NCBI GenBank assembly: GCA_031276235.1
Contig: JAISNL010000050.1
Coordinates: 1 to 40,724, forward strand
Length of the DNA: 40,724 nucleotides
DNA from: Prevotellaceae bacterium
GTDB taxonomy: Bacteria; Bacteroidota; Bacteroidia; Bacteroidales; UBA932
Direction: 5' to 3'
Notes under the pieces: model-generated
Told to the model about the DNA's origin: nothing
Seen by the model: only the letters and a program-made list of their open reading frames with translations
Database searches by the model: none
Position numbers and translations under genes: made by a program
Shown here: piece by piece, positions 18,395-26,723 of the stretch
Layout of the letters: every line of letters begins with the position of its first letter
Position numbering within the stretch: position 1 is the first letter of the stretch

Positions 18395-18427
18395 AAAAAG
18401 GCTTAGAACCCTTTTGCAAGGTTCTAA
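18395..18427 (-). terminator. Terminator-like hairpin between rplL and rpoB (possible attenuator)
   Basis: On the minus strand a perfect 8-bp stem TTAGAACC/GGTTCTAA with a 9-base loop is followed by GCC and TTTTT, about 35 bases before the rpoB ATG. Partial termination at this junction is known in E. coli, where it sets the ratio of L7/L12 to polymerase. The sequence here suggests a similar device. Confidence 0.6.
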
Positions 18428-18461
18428 ACCTAAATAAAAGTCCGACAAGCGGAAATGAAAT

Positions 18462-18836
18462 TTATTTAATTTCAACTTCTCCGCCTGCTTCTTCTATTTG
18501 ACTTTTGATTTGTTCTGCGTCTCCTTTGGCAATTTTTTCTTTAATTGCCTTTGGTGCAGCGTCAACCAATTCTTTAGCTTCTTTCAAACCAAGTCCTGTA
18601 ATATCTTTTACAAGTTTTACGATTTGAAGTTTTGCCTGACCGGCTGCTTTCAAAATTACGTCAAATTCGGTTTGCTCTGCAACTGGAGCAGCGCTGTCTG
18701 CTGCAGGCGCCGCAACAGCAACAGCTGCCGCTGCCGGTTCGATACCGTATTCTTCTTTCAAAATGGTTGCAAGTTCTTGAACTTCTTTAACCGATAGATT
18801 TACTAGCTCTTCTGCAAATTTTCTTATATCTGCCAT
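18462..18836 (-). CDS. rplL: Ribosomal protein bL12 (L7/L12)
   Basis: The 124-residue stalk protein recruits translation factors to the ribosome. The N-terminal dimerisation helices (about 1-33) are followed by an Ala/Pro-rich hinge ([21 protein letters not shown] region, about 35-56) and the conserved globular domain with KIQ-like [21 protein letters not shown] and [12 protein letters not shown]. It starts 41 bases after rplJ and is followed by the rplL-rpoB hairpin. Several bL12 copies are needed per ribosome, which fits a hairpin that would lower rpoB relative to rplL. Confidence 0.97.
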   Translation of the reverse strand: MADIRKFAEELVNLSVKEVQELATILKEEYGIEPAAAAVAVAAPAADSAAPVAEQTEFDVILKAAGQAKLQIVKLVKDITGLGLKEAKELVDAAPKAIKEKIAKGDAEQIKSQIEEAGGEVEIK

Positions 18837-18877
18837 TTTATGTTTTTTTATAATTATTAATAATTTGTTTTGTTTTT

Positions 18878-19399
18878 TTATTCTGATTTTTCAGACAATG
18901 TTTTAACTATGCCTGCCAATTTACCGCCGGCTGACTGTAATGCCGAAATAACATTTTTCGCCGGTGACTGTAACATTCCAACAATCTCGCCGATAAGTTC
19001 TTCGCGAGATTTGATGTATATCAATGCATCAAGTTTATTTTCTCCAATAAACAGACATTCTTGTACGTAAGCGCCTTTCAATACCGGTTTGCCATACTTT
19101 TTGCCAAATTCTTCAATCAATTTGGCTGGTGCGTTTGGCATGTCGGTGATCATTATTGATGTTGGTCCTTGCAGTATCGAATATAAATCTGTTTCGGGAA
19201 AATTCTTTTGTTCCAAAGCTTTTTTAAGCAGTGTATTTTTTGCTACTATGAGTTTGATATTCTTTTCAAAACACACTCTCCGTAATTTGGATGTGTTTTC
19301 TGCATTCAAACCCGAAATATCTGCTACATAGAAGTTAGGAGCTTTATTTAATTCAGCAACTAATCCATTAATTAACGCGTTTTTTTCTTCTTTTCTCAT
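18878..19399 (-). CDS. rplJ: Ribosomal protein uL10
   Basis: The 173-residue protein anchors the bL12 stalk on the large subunit. The N-terminal RNA-binding domain ([20 protein letters not shown], then [19 protein letters not shown]) and the C-terminal helix that binds bL12 dimers are present. It lies 11 bases after rplA and 41 bases before rplL. In other bacteria the uL10-bL12 complex represses its own message through a leader. The very short gap to rplA leaves no room for the long E. coli-type leader, so any control would differ. Confidence 0.96.
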   Translation of the reverse strand: MRKEEKNALINGLVAELNKAPNFYVADISGLNAENTSKLRRVCFEKNIKLIVAKNTLLKKALEQKNFPETDLYSILQGPTSIMITDMPNAPAKLIEEFGKKYGKPVLKGAYVQECLFIGENKLDALIYIKSREELIGEIVGMLQSPAKNVISALQSAGGKLAGIVKTLSEKSE

Positions 19400-19410
19400 A
19401 ATCTGACAGT

Positions 19411-20112
19411 TTAATTTGCGTCGCTTATTGTTTTAGGGTCAATAGCCAAGCCACGGCTCATTGTTGATGACATATATACGCTTTTTACGTATGTGCCTTT
19501 TGTGGCTTGCGGTTTCAATTTTATTATGGTATCCAAAAGTTCTTTAGCATTTTCGGCTATAGCTTCGGGGCTGAAAGATACTTTTGCTACCGATGCGTGA
19601 ATGATTCCGAATTTATCAACCTTAAAATCAATTTTACCTGCTTTAACTTCTTTAATTGCTTTGCCTACGTCCATTGTTACCGTTCCCGTTTTAGGATTAG
19701 GCATTAAGCCGCGTGGTCCGAGAATGCGTCCTAACGATCCGACTTTTGCCATTACGCTTGGCGTACAGATAATTACATCTACATCTGTCCAGCCTCCTTT
19801 AATCTTGTCAATATATTCGTCAAGACCTGTGTATTCTGCGCCTGCTTCTTTTGCTTCCGTTTCTTTATCGGGGGTAACAAGGGCAAGTACTCTCACCGTT
19901 TTTCCCGTACCATGCGGGAGTGTTACAACGCCTCTGACCATCTGATTTGCTTTGCGAGGGTCAACGCCAAGGCGAACATCCAAATCTATTGACGCATCAA
20001 ATTTTGTGTAAGATATTTCTTTCAACAATTTTGCGGCTTCAATCAGTTTGTAGTTCTTTCCTGATTCGATCTTGGCATCGGCTATTTTTTGATTTTTTGT
20101 AAGCTTACTCAT
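19411..20112 (-). CDS. rplA: Ribosomal protein uL1
   Basis: uL1 forms the L1 stalk that helps deacylated tRNA leave the ribosome, and in many bacteria it represses its own operon. Family blocks are [26 protein letters not shown], the [16 protein letters not shown] motif and the C-terminal [12 protein letters not shown]. Two in-frame ATGs are close together: 20118 gives [10 protein letters not shown], and 20112 gives MSKLTKNQ, which matches the usual Bacteroidales N-terminus and is preferred here (233 residues). It follows rplK by about 15 bases and precedes rplJ by 11. Confidence 0.95.
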   Translation of the reverse strand: MSKLTKNQKIADAKIESGKNYKLIEAAKLLKEISYTKFDASIDLDVRLGVDPRKANQMVRGVVTLPHGTGKTVRVLALVTPDKETEAKEAGAEYTGLDEYIDKIKGGWTDVDVIICTPSVMAKVGSLGRILGPRGLMPNPKTGTVTMDVGKAIKEVKAGKIDFKVDKFGIIHASVAKVSFSPEAIAENAKELLDTIIKLKPQATKGTYVKSVYMSSTMSRGLAIDPKTISDAN

Positions 20113-20127
20113 TTCCACATGAAATTT

Positions 20128-20574
20128 TTAGTTTAACTCGGCAGGGATATCGCCTGTTACGGTAATACCCATACTTCTTGCTGTTCCTGCTACCATTCGC
20201 ATTGCCGAAGCAATGGTGAATGCATTTAAATCAGACATCTTACTTTCGGCTATTGCCTTCACTTGATCCCATGTAATTTTTGCTACTTTATTACGATTAG
20301 GTTCTGCCGAACCCGATTGTATTTTTGCAGCTTCTTTTAACTGTACGGCAACCGGTGGTTGCTTTACGATAAAATCAAATGATTTATCGGTGTAAACAGT
20401 GATAATTACAGGCAATACTTTACCTGCCTTATCTTGAGTTCTTGCATTAAACTGTTTGCAAAACTCCATAATATTTACGCCTTTAGAACCTAACGCAGGA
20501 CCCACCGGAGGCGACGGATTTGCCGCTCCTCCCTTAATTTGTAATTTTATTAGCCCAGCAATTTCTTTTGCCAT
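20128..20574 (-). CDS. rplK: Ribosomal protein uL11
   Basis: The 148-residue protein forms the GTPase-associated centre with 23S rRNA. The N-terminal domain has the Pro-rich linker ([25 protein letters not shown]). The C-terminal rRNA-binding domain includes [20 protein letters not shown] and the GTARSMGI signature. The spacing of 18 bases to nusG and about 15 to rplA marks it as an internal gene of the secE-to-rpoC transcript. Confidence 0.97.
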   Translation of the reverse strand: MAKEIAGLIKLQIKGGAANPSPPVGPALGSKGVNIMEFCKQFNARTQDKAGKVLPVIITVYTDKSFDFIVKQPPVAVQLKEAAKIQSGSAEPNRNKVAKITWDQVKAIAESKMSDLNAFTIASAMRMVAGTARSMGITVTGDIPAELN

Positions 20575-20592
20575 TTCAACATACTTTATTAA

Positions 20593-21132
20593 TTATTCTT
20601 TTTGTACTTGTACGAAGTCTAATTGCAGTGGCGTTTGCCGTCCGAAGATTTTTACCATCACTACAAGTTTTTTCGTCTCTTCATTTACTTCTTCTATAGT
20701 ACCCGAAAATCCGTTGAAAGGTCCATCTGTAACTTTAACGGGTTCGCCGACTACAAAAGGTATGATTATTTCTTCTCCATCCGAAGCCATTTCATCTACT
20801 TTTCCCAATATTCTATTTATTTCATTCTCTCTCAAAGGAATAGGATCGCCCCCTTTTTTTTCTGTAAGAAATCCCGAAACATTTGGAATATTGCGCAATA
20901 TATGCTGTACTTCGCCGGTAAGAACAACTTCAACTAAAACATATCCGGGGTAGAATACTCGTTCTTTCAGAATCTTTTTACCGTTTTTTACTTGATAAAT
21001 TTTTTCTGTAGGAATAAGTACTTGCGAAACATATCCTTTCAAACGTTTTTCGTTTTCTATGTATTCTTTCGCTTTTTTCTCTTTCCCGCCCGCAGCTCTA
21101 AGAACATACCATTTTTTTACAGGTTCGTTCAT
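20593..21132 (-). CDS. nusG: Transcription elongation factor NusG
   Basis: The 179-residue protein contacts RNA polymerase through an N-terminal NGN domain (about 7-110; KKWYVLRAAGGKEKKAKEYI, then ERVFYPGYVLVEV). It links to Rho or ribosomal protein S10 through a C-terminal KOW domain (about 128-179; GEPVKVTDGPFNGFSGTIEE, IFGRQTPLQLDF). No inserted third domain is evident. It starts 24 bases after secE and ends 18 bases before rplK, the standard bacterial order. Confidence 0.97.
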   Translation of the reverse strand: MNEPVKKWYVLRAAGGKEKKAKEYIENEKRLKGYVSQVLIPTEKIYQVKNGKKILKERVFYPGYVLVEVVLTGEVQHILRNIPNVSGFLTEKKGGDPIPLRENEINRILGKVDEMASDGEEIIIPFVVGEPVKVTDGPFNGFSGTIEEVNEETKKLVVMVKIFGRQTPLQLDFVQVQKE

Positions 21133-21156
21133 CTCAAATTCTCTGTTTTATTAAGA

Positions 21157-21357
21157 TTATAAATTTTTTATATTATAAATAAATTTCATGATATTTTCGA
21201 GAGCAATATCCATAGCAAACACAACTATTGCAAAAATTAACGAAGCAAGCATTACTAATAACGCACTGCTTTGCAAGTCTTTCCATGTTGGCCATGAAAC
21301 TTTGTTCACAAGTTCGGTGTAGGCATTTTTCAGATATATTTTAATTTTTTTTATCAT
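21157..21357 (-). CDS. secE: Preprotein translocase subunit SecE
   Basis: The 66-residue inner-membrane protein is the short single-helix form of SecE, which clamps SecY in the Sec export channel. An amphipathic N-terminal part ends in the conserved ELVNKVSWPTWKDL, followed by one membrane helix (about 33-56). Position between tRNA-Trp and nusG is typical of Bacteroidota. Confidence 0.94.
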   Translation of the reverse strand: MIKKIKIYLKNAYTELVNKVSWPTWKDLQSSALLVMLASLIFAIVVFAMDIALENIMKFIYNIKNL

Positions 21358-21455
21358 TTTTAATAATTTTTATTTGCAAACCTTTGGTATGGAAGCCGCC
21401 AATGTTTACCTGTTATTAAATACAAATTGCAAAGCCGTAACTCTTAACAATTTTG

Positions 21456-21526
21456 CAGGGGTGGAGAGATTCGAACTCCCATCAACGGTTTTGGAGACCG
21501 CTATTCTGCCCTTGAACTACACCCCT
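21456..21526 (-). tRNA. tRNA-Trp (anticodon CCA)
   Basis: The acceptor stem is AGGGGTG/CACCCCT with discriminator G. The anticodon stem GCGGT/ACCGT encloses CTCCAAA, giving anticodon CCA, and the T-loop is TTCGAAT. It sits between tuf and secE, 45 bases after tuf, and is probably excised from the same transcript. Confidence 0.96.
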
Positions 21527-21571
21527 GAAATTTCGACTGTTTATGTTATTTACAGTCGAATCTTTGTTATG

Positions 21572-22759
21572 CTATTCTAATATTTTGGTAATTTGTCCTG
21601 CGCCAACCGTACGTCCGCCTTCTCGAATTGCAAAGCGTAATCCCTGGTTGATGGCAACAGGGTAAATCAATTTAACGCTAATGGTTACGTTATCGCCGGG
21701 CATTACCATTTCTACTCCTGCAGGAAGTTGTACTTCTCCAGTTACGTCAAGCGTACGCAAATAGAATTGCGGGCGATATTTGTTGTGGAAAGGAGTATGA
21801 CGTCCGCCTTCTTCTTTCTTCAACACATAAATTTCAGCCTCAAACAATGTGTGAGGAGTGATTGATCCCGGTTTTGCTATTACTTGTCCGCGTTTCACTT
21901 CTTTTTTATCAATACCTCTAAGCAACAAACCAACATTGTCGCCGGCTTCTCCCGAATCAAGTATTTTGCGAAACATTTCCACTCCTGTACAGGTTGTTTT
22001 TCTTGGTTTTTCGCCAAGCCCTATAATTTCCATTTCATCGCCTACCTTAATAATGCCTGTTTCAATACGACCTGTAGCAACCGTTCCGCGTCCTGTAATT
22101 GAGAATACGTCTTCAACAGGCAGAAGGAATGGTTTTTCGTTATCGCGAACAGGAATAGGAATATACGAATCTACTGCATCCATAAGTTCCATAATTTTTT
22201 CTTCCCACTGTGGTTCTCCGTTTAATCCACCCAATGCAGATCCGCGAATAACTGGGGCATTGTCTCCGTCATAGTTGTATTTGCTCAACAATTCGCGAAC
22301 TTCCATTTCAACAAGGTCTAACATTTCTGGGTCATCTACCATGTCGCATTTATTCAAAAATACAACAATTTTAGGAACGTTTACCTGACGTGCCAAAAGT
22401 ACGTGTTCGTTTGTTTGAGGCATAGGACCATCCGTTGCCGCAACAACCAGAATAGCTCCATCCATTTGAGCGGCGCCTGTTACCATGTTTTTCACATAAT
22501 CGGCATGTCCGGGACAGTCAACATGTGCATAATGCCGTGTTGCTGTTTGATATTCAACGTGTGCAGTATTAATTGTAATACCGCGTTCTTTTTCTTCCGG
22601 AGCATTGTCAATCTGGTCGAATGTTTTTATTTCCGAAAGTCCTTTTTTTGCCAATACCATTGTAATAGCTGCGGTAAGTGTCGTCTTACCGTGGTCAACG
22701 TGACCTATCGTTCCTACATTCACGTGAGGTTTCGATCTGTCGAATTTTTCTTTTGCCAT
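21572..22759 (-). CDS. tuf: Elongation factor Tu
   Basis: The 395-residue GTPase delivers aminoacyl-tRNA to the ribosome. G-domain motifs are GHVDHGKT (19-26), the switch region [21 protein letters not shown] and the SAL-type GSALGG. Domains 2 and 3 follow, with [20 protein letters not shown] and the C-terminal [13 protein letters not shown]. It lies between tRNA-Thr and tRNA-Trp, the conserved tRNA-tufB arrangement. No clear promoter was seen in the 106 bases upstream, which fits co-transcription with the four tRNAs. Confidence 0.98.
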   Translation of the reverse strand: MAKEKFDRSKPHVNVGTIGHVDHGKTTLTAAITMVLAKKGLSEIKTFDQIDNAPEEKERGITINTAHVEYQTATRHYAHVDCPGHADYVKNMVTGAAQMDGAILVVAATDGPMPQTNEHVLLARQVNVPKIVVFLNKCDMVDDPEMLDLVEMEVRELLSKYNYDGDNAPVIRGSALGGLNGEPQWEEKIMELMDAVDSYIPIPVRDNEKPFLLPVEDVFSITGRGTVATGRIETGIIKVGDEMEIIGLGEKPRKTTCTGVEMFRKILDSGEAGDNVGLLLRGIDKKEVKRGQVIAKPGSITPHTLFEAEIYVLKKEEGGRHTPFHNKYRPQFYLRTLDVTGEVQLPAGVEMVMPGDNVTISVKLIYPVAINQGLRFAIREGGRTVGAGQITKILE

Positions 22760-22865
22760 AATTTTTTTATTTTTTTAACGTTAAAAATATATTAATACTA
22801 TTTTATCTTTACAATTTTTATTTACTACTTTCATTTTGTATAAAATTATACTGCTTTTGAGTTAG

Positions 22866-22937
22866 AGCCGGCGGCGAGAATTGAACTCGCGACCCCTTCC
22901 TTACCAAGGAAGTGCTCTACCTCTGAGCTACGCTGGC
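22866..22937 (-). tRNA. tRNA-Thr (anticodon GGT)
   Basis: The acceptor stem is GCCAGCG/CGCCGGC with one G-T pair. The anticodon stem CTTCC/GGAAG encloses TTGGTAA, giving anticodon GGT, and the T-loop is TTCAATT. It is the last of four tRNAs ahead of tuf. Confidence 0.95.
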
Positions 22938-23044
22938 ATGCCTCGTTCTTACATTATACTTATCATAACAAAGACAGCGACTTTTTACAAACGCCAATAA
23001 ATTTCCGACAGCTTATGGTTTGCAATCGAAACTTATTTACATTG

Positions 23045-23117
23045 AGCGGAAAACGAGGTTCGAACTCGCGACCCTTAGCTTGGAAGGCTAATGCTCTACC
23101 AACTGAGCTACTTCCGC
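23045..23117 (-). tRNA. tRNA-Gly (anticodon TCC)
   Basis: The acceptor stem is GCGGAAG/TTTCCGC with a terminal G-T pair. The anticodon stem TTAGC/GCTAA encloses CTTCCAA, giving anticodon TCC, and the T-loop is TTCGAAC. It lies 8 bases after tRNA-Tyr in transcription order. Confidence 0.95.
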
Positions 23118-23125
23118 ATTATGCG

Positions 23126-23208
23126 TGGGAGAAGATGGATTCGAACCACCGAAGGCGTACGCCAGCAGATTTACAGTCTGCCCCATTTGGCCACTCTGGT
23201 ATTCTCCC
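23126..23208 (-). tRNA. tRNA-Tyr (anticodon GTA)
   Basis: At 83 bases with a long variable arm (CTGGCGTACGCCTTCG region) it is a class II tRNA. The acceptor stem is GGGAGAA/TTCTCCC, and the anticodon stem CAGA/TCTG encloses CTGTAAA, giving anticodon GTA. The discriminator is A. Confidence 0.96.
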
Positions 23209-23260
23209 CTGAAAAATTTATAACAGATTGTCAAAAAATCTTTATCAATTTTCAACGTTG

Positions 23261-23334
23261 AGCCTCTTGTCGGATTCGAACCAACGACCCCGAGATTACA
23301 AATCACGTGCTCTGGCCAGCTGAGCTAAAGAGGC
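23261..23334 (-). tRNA. tRNA-Thr (anticodon TGT), with a mismatched anticodon stem
   Basis: The acceptor stem GCCTCTT/AAGAGGC and T-arm (GTTGG TTCGAAT CCGAC) are perfect. The anticodon loop TTTGTAA gives anticodon TGT. The anticodon stem CGTGA/TCTCG has a T-T mismatch at its middle pair (29-41), which is unusual. It is the first tRNA of the four-tRNA and tuf cluster. Confidence 0.93.
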
Positions 23335-23377
23335 TTGTATGTCATCAAAATCGGAAAACCCCAAAATTTTGGAAGTG

Positions 23378-23407
23378 CAAAGATACAACTTTTTTCAAAA
23401 TCACAAA
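23378..23407 (-). promoter_or_regulatory. Promoter of the tRNA-tuf-secE-ribosomal protein cluster
   Basis: On the minus strand TTTG (23407-23404), 18 bases and TATCTTTG (23385-23378) match the Bacteroidota consensus. It lies about 44 bases ahead of the first tRNA. No other good promoter was found before secE, so it may drive the whole tRNA-tuf unit. Confidence 0.72.
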
Positions 23408-23462
23408 TATATTTTCTTTTTTTTGTGAAATATTTTTTCTTTCAGTATAATTTTGTCATGCC

Positions 23463-23490
23463 GAAGCGCTGAATTTACGCTTCTTTTTTT
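23463..23490 (+). terminator. Small hairpin with T-run in the gap before the 23683 gene
   Basis: GAAGCG/CGCTTC with a 9-base loop is followed by seven T on the plus strand. No plus-strand gene lies upstream, so what it would terminate is unclear; it may be a remnant. The rest of 23408-23588 shows nothing recognisable. Confidence 0.4.
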
Positions 23491-23588
23491 ATTGGCGCTT
23501 CTAAAAAACTCTTTTGCCTAATCGTTCTTTACTAACTTATTATTTTATGGATATACCAAAGAAAATAATCGCAAGTTTTGTCTCACAA

Positions 23589-23628
23589 TTTCATTCCTGA
23601 ATGTCGCTTGAATTGGTTGGTAAAAAAC
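23589..23628 (+). repeat. Dispersed intergenic repeat, copy 3 of 3
   Basis: This is the most diverged copy. CATTCCTGAATGTCGC is followed by TTGAATTGGTTGGTAA, aligning with the copies at 4038 and 10069 with one missing base and several substitutions. It lies directly upstream of the promoter element of the 23683 gene. Confidence 0.5.
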
Positions 23629-23655
23629 TACTGCATGGCTGCTTGAATTATTTAT

Positions 23656-23663
23656 TATCTTTG
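23656..23663 (+). promoter_or_regulatory. -7 promoter element of the 23683 gene
   Basis: TATCTTTG matches TAnnTTTG exactly, 19 bases before the ATG at 23683. No good -33 TTTG lies at the expected distance, where the diverged repeat begins. Confidence 0.55.
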
Positions 23664-23682
23664 CATAAAATTTTTGAGAGTG

Positions 23683-25887
23683 ATGATAAAAAAAACAATT
23701 TCCATATTATTTATAGCTGTATTGGTTATCGTATGCGTGTTAGGCTATATCAGCATCAAAGACAAAAGCAGTTCGCCGCTGTATAATTTTTTCAATGTTG
23801 CAGGCAACGATGCCGCTGTTTATTTTAGAGTGAACAATCCCGCGCAGATTGCCGTTGATAATGAAAACTCTCAATTTCTTAATTTGATTTATGAAAACGA
23901 TAAATTTATTGTTCCTCTTGTTACAAATCTGATTCCGGATATTTCCGATACGAATTTTGTTATTCGCCGTAATTCGATTTATATTTTGACAGCAGCATTT
24001 GCCAGTCAAAACAAATCACTTGATTTTGTTCATTTTATTCCTGCAAAAAAACATGCAGATATTAATAAAATTTTAGCCGATATTGCACAAAAAACGAGCG
24101 ACACTCTAAACACAGACAAGGATATTGTATGTTATACATTCAACAATTCACAATTTTATATTCACATATTCGGCAATATTGTTGCTGCAAGTTCGTCGCC
24201 TGATGCATTAAAAAATAATTTAAACCGCGTTAAAAACAAGCAGACACTTGCCGAAGACGCACTTTTTATGGATGGAATCCGTACTGCAGGGCGGCATGTA
24301 GATGCAAATATTTTTATCAATTCAGCACAATTGCCTGATATTATAAATATTTTGCTTGCAAAAAATATATCTGAAGATGATTCCGATTTTATAAAAAACA
24401 TTGCACGCTGGTTTATTCTTGATGCGGATATTACACAAAATCTTTGCAATTTCAATGGTTTTGTCTATACAAACAATCGCAATTTTTTGAACCTGCTGAA
24501 AACACAGCAAAAAGCGGACTTTAAAACATTAAAAGCACTATCGCCCGAAACGCTTGTAGCATATTCCATGCAAATCAGCCATATCGACAGCCTGCTGAAC
24601 GAATACAATACGTTTTTCAGCAACGAGTCAGGCAGTTATTCCAACAAACTTGCACAGATAAGCGATTCGCTTTATTTTGATGTTGCGGAGTTTATAACAT
24701 CGCTTTATCCCGAAGAAATTACACTTGCTTACAATCAATCTTATGGATGGATAACGCTGATAAAAGTGCTGAACGTCGAAGCTGCGGTAATCGAACTCAA
24801 TAAACTTGCCAGCCAAAGCGTTGTTTCTGATATTATAACAGCAATGTTTGGCAAACTTTTCAGCCTGAATAAAGGAAACGAAATAAGCGTGATAAATAAT
24901 TTTATAGTAATATCAAAACATAAAATAAAAAACTTGAATAATACAGGAATATTGTCTATAAATTCCGATTATATTATTGACGAATCTTTAGCTGTGCTGT
25001 ATGCAAATCCAATCGGCATAAGCAAATTATTTGATGCGCAGAAGAAAATAAATCATGACTTTTTCAAAAATATCTTTATTGAAATCATCCCTTTGAATAA
25101 TAAATTTTATCTGAATTCCAACATGCTGCTGGCATCGTCTGCAACACAAAACAAACCGCACGAAACGCCCGAAAATAATGTTGCTGCCGCCGTTGATACA
25201 GCCGAAAGCACAGATGCTAAATTGACAAATGTAATTTTTACGCAGCACATAGAAAACAATATTGATCAACAAAAATATACTTTGCTGCAATACGGCGACA
25301 ACTCAATAGAACTTATTGATAACAGTGCAAAATCGCTGTGGACAATAAATACGGAAGAAAAAATCGGAAGCGATGTGTTTGTCGTCAATCCGTTTAACAA
25401 AGGAATTGCATATTTGCTTTTTAATACAGAAAATAAAATTTACATGATTGATTTTAACGGAAATACGATGCGCGGTTTTCCTGTTACATTACCTGCCGCA
25501 GCAACAAACAGCGTGTCGGTTTTTGCTTACGACCGCACATCCGATTTACGTATTTTTATTGCATGTACCAACAAAAAGATTTATCTGTACAATACGGACG
25601 GCGAAAACATAGAAGGATGGAAAATCCCGAAAACAAAAGGAATTGTGCAATCTCCCATACAGTTTTTGCGCATGGAAACAAAAGATTATCTGCTTGCCTT
25701 TGATGATCAAAAAATATATGTTTTCAACAGAAAAGGCTACGAGCGCATAGATGTAAAAGAAACAGTGAAAATTCCTGTAAACGCCGAATTTGAAAAACTT
25801 TACAAACCTTCTCGATTAAGAGTGAAAGACATATCGGGAAAACAGATAACCATAAATCTTGCAAACGGTAAAATAACCCGCAAGTAA
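23683..25887 (+). CDS. Membrane-anchored extracytoplasmic protein of unknown function, DUF3352-like
   Basis: An in-frame TTG lies 9 bases earlier, but the ATG at 23683 (MIKKTISILFIAV) is the better start and gives 734 residues. One N-terminal helix (about 5-22) acts as an anchor or uncleaved signal, and the rest should be outside the cytoplasm. The first 450 residues resemble Bacteroidota proteins annotated as DUF3352 (AAVYFRVNNPAQIA near the start); this is from memory. The last 200 residues contain repeated beta-strand units with aromatic and charged turns (KIYMIDFNGN, KIYLYNTDGEN, KIYVFNRKGY), suggesting a small beta-propeller or sheet. No enzyme motif is visible. It stands alone, convergent with radC, and has its own promoter element. 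Confidence 0.78.
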   Translation: MIKKTISILFIAVLVIVCVLGYISIKDKSSSPLYNFFNVAGNDAAVYFRVNNPAQIAVDNENSQFLNLIYENDKFIVPLVTNLIPDISDTNFVIRRNSIYILTAAFASQNKSLDFVHFIPAKKHADINKILADIAQKTSDTLNTDKDIVCYTFNNSQFYIHIFGNIVAASSSPDALKNNLNRVKNKQTLAEDALFMDGIRTAGRHVDANIFINSAQLPDIINILLAKNISEDDSDFIKNIARWFILDADITQNLCNFNGFVYTNNRNFLNLLKTQQKADFKTLKALSPETLVAYSMQISHIDSLLNEYNTFFSNESGSYSNKLAQISDSLYFDVAEFITSLYPEEITLAYNQSYGWITLIKVLNVEAAVIELNKLASQSVVSDIITAMFGKLFSLNKGNEISVINNFIVISKHKIKNLNNTGILSINSDYIIDESLAVLYANPIGISKLFDAQKKINHDFFKNIFIEIIPLNNKFYLNSNMLLASSATQNKPHETPENNVAAAVDTAESTDAKLTNVIFTQHIENNIDQQKYTLLQYGDNSIELIDNSAKSLWTINTEEKIGSDVFVVNPFNKGIAYLLFNTENKIYMIDFNGNTMRGFPVTLPAAATNSVSVFAYDRTSDLRIFIACTNKKIYLYNTDGENIEGWKIPKTKGIVQSPIQFLRMETKDYLLAFDDQKIYVFNRKGYERIDVKETVKIPVNAEFEKLYKPSRLRVKDISGKQITINLANGKITRK

Positions 25888-25916
25888 TTTGAAGTCATTC
25901 ATAATGTTGATTTGCA

Positions 25917-26600
25917 TTACAATAAACCGTTATCGGCAAAGCTGAAATAATTGCTGTCGGAAATTATCAAATGGTCGATAAGGTTGATACGAAAAAGATT
26001 GAGAGCCGACTTCACTGCAACTGTCAATTTTTTATCTTCCTCGCTTGGCTCTACATTTTGCGATGGATGATTGTGAACAGCAACAACGCTTGATGCAAGA
26101 TTGTCGATAGCATGTTTTGCTATCAGTTTTATATCTGTTGCTGTGGATGATATTCCACCCTGACTTATCCTGTATTTGGAAATTACCCGACATGCATTGT
26201 TGAGCAGCATAATCCAAAATTCTTCATGCATCAAATCACTGAACACGGGCTGAAATATGTTGAAAATATCGAAACTTGTTTTTATCGTTGCCACAGTCGA
26301 ATTATCATTGCGGCAGCGGTGACCAAGTTCCAATGCCGCGGCAATGCTTACGGCTTTGGCTGAACCTATTCCTTTTATTTTCACAAAATCGTTGATTGAT
26401 TTTTTTCCCAACTCGCAAATGTTGTTGTTTGAACTGACAAGCAACTGTTTTGCAACATCCACTGCCGTTTCGTTTTTAGAGCCGCTGCCTATAATAATTG
26501 CAAGCAGTTCTGCATTACTCAGGCTTTTTGCCCCGTATTGCAGCATCTTTTCACGCGGACGATCGTCAGGCGACCATTCTTTTATTTTCAACGATTGCAT
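25917..26600 (-). CDS. radC: RadC family JAB/MPN-domain protein
   Basis: The 227-residue protein has an N-terminal helix-hairpin-helix region (about 25-90; SNAELLAIIIGSGSK, KGIGSAKA) and a C-terminal JAB/MPN metalloprotease-like domain. Its JAMM motif is complete: Glu127, His176-x-His178 in VHNHPSQ, and Asp189 in PSEEDK. The family was once linked to DNA repair, but its true role is unsettled; the motif suggests a zinc-dependent hydrolase. It is transcribed from its own promoter at 26630-26659. Confidence 0.94.
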   Translation of the reverse strand: MQSLKIKEWSPDDRPREKMLQYGAKSLSNAELLAIIIGSGSKNETAVDVAKQLLVSSNNNICELGKKSINDFVKIKGIGSAKAVSIAAALELGHRCRNDNSTVATIKTSFDIFNIFQPVFSDLMHEEFWIMLLNNACRVISKYRISQGGISSTATDIKLIAKHAIDNLASSVVAVHNHPSQNVEPSEEDKKLTVAVKSALNLFRINLIDHLIISDSNYFSFADNGLL

Positions 26601-26629
26601 TGTATATACTCATTATAAATTTAATTCGG

Positions 26630-26659
26630 CAAAGTTATGAAAAATAGATATTACCGCAA
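26630..26659 (-). promoter_or_regulatory. Promoter of radC
   Basis: On the minus strand TTG (26659-26657), exactly 19 bases and TAACTTTG (26637-26630) match consensus and spacing. The leader would be about 25 bases. Confidence 0.72.
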
Positions 26660-26666
26660 TAAAACA

Positions 26667-26697
26667 CAAACCCTCTTACCGTGCGGAAGAGGGTTTG
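26667..26697 (-). terminator. Hairpin terminator after rpsT
   Basis: A perfect 11-bp stem CAAACCCTCTT/AAGAGGGTTTG with a 9-base loop lies 27 bases after the rpsT stop. The T-run on the minus strand is interrupted (TGTGTTTTATT). It ends close to the radC promoter. Confidence 0.75.
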
Positions 26698-26723
26698 CCC
26701 AATAATTAAAACCATTAAAAAAA

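Noticed and set aside
18361-18396. rpoB start at the upstream TTG
   Set aside because: The TTG lies on the T-tract of a terminator-like hairpin, and the ATG at 18360 gives the N-terminus usual for Bacteroidales RpoB.
23015-23306. Open frames overlapping the tRNA cluster on both strands
   Set aside because: They follow the tRNA genes base for base and contain no protein family signal. Such frames are a common false call.
23463-23490. Similarity of this hairpin and the one at 74-95 (both with TGAATTT in the loop) as a repeat family
   Set aside because: The stems differ and the shared loop is only seven AT-rich bases, so chance is likely.
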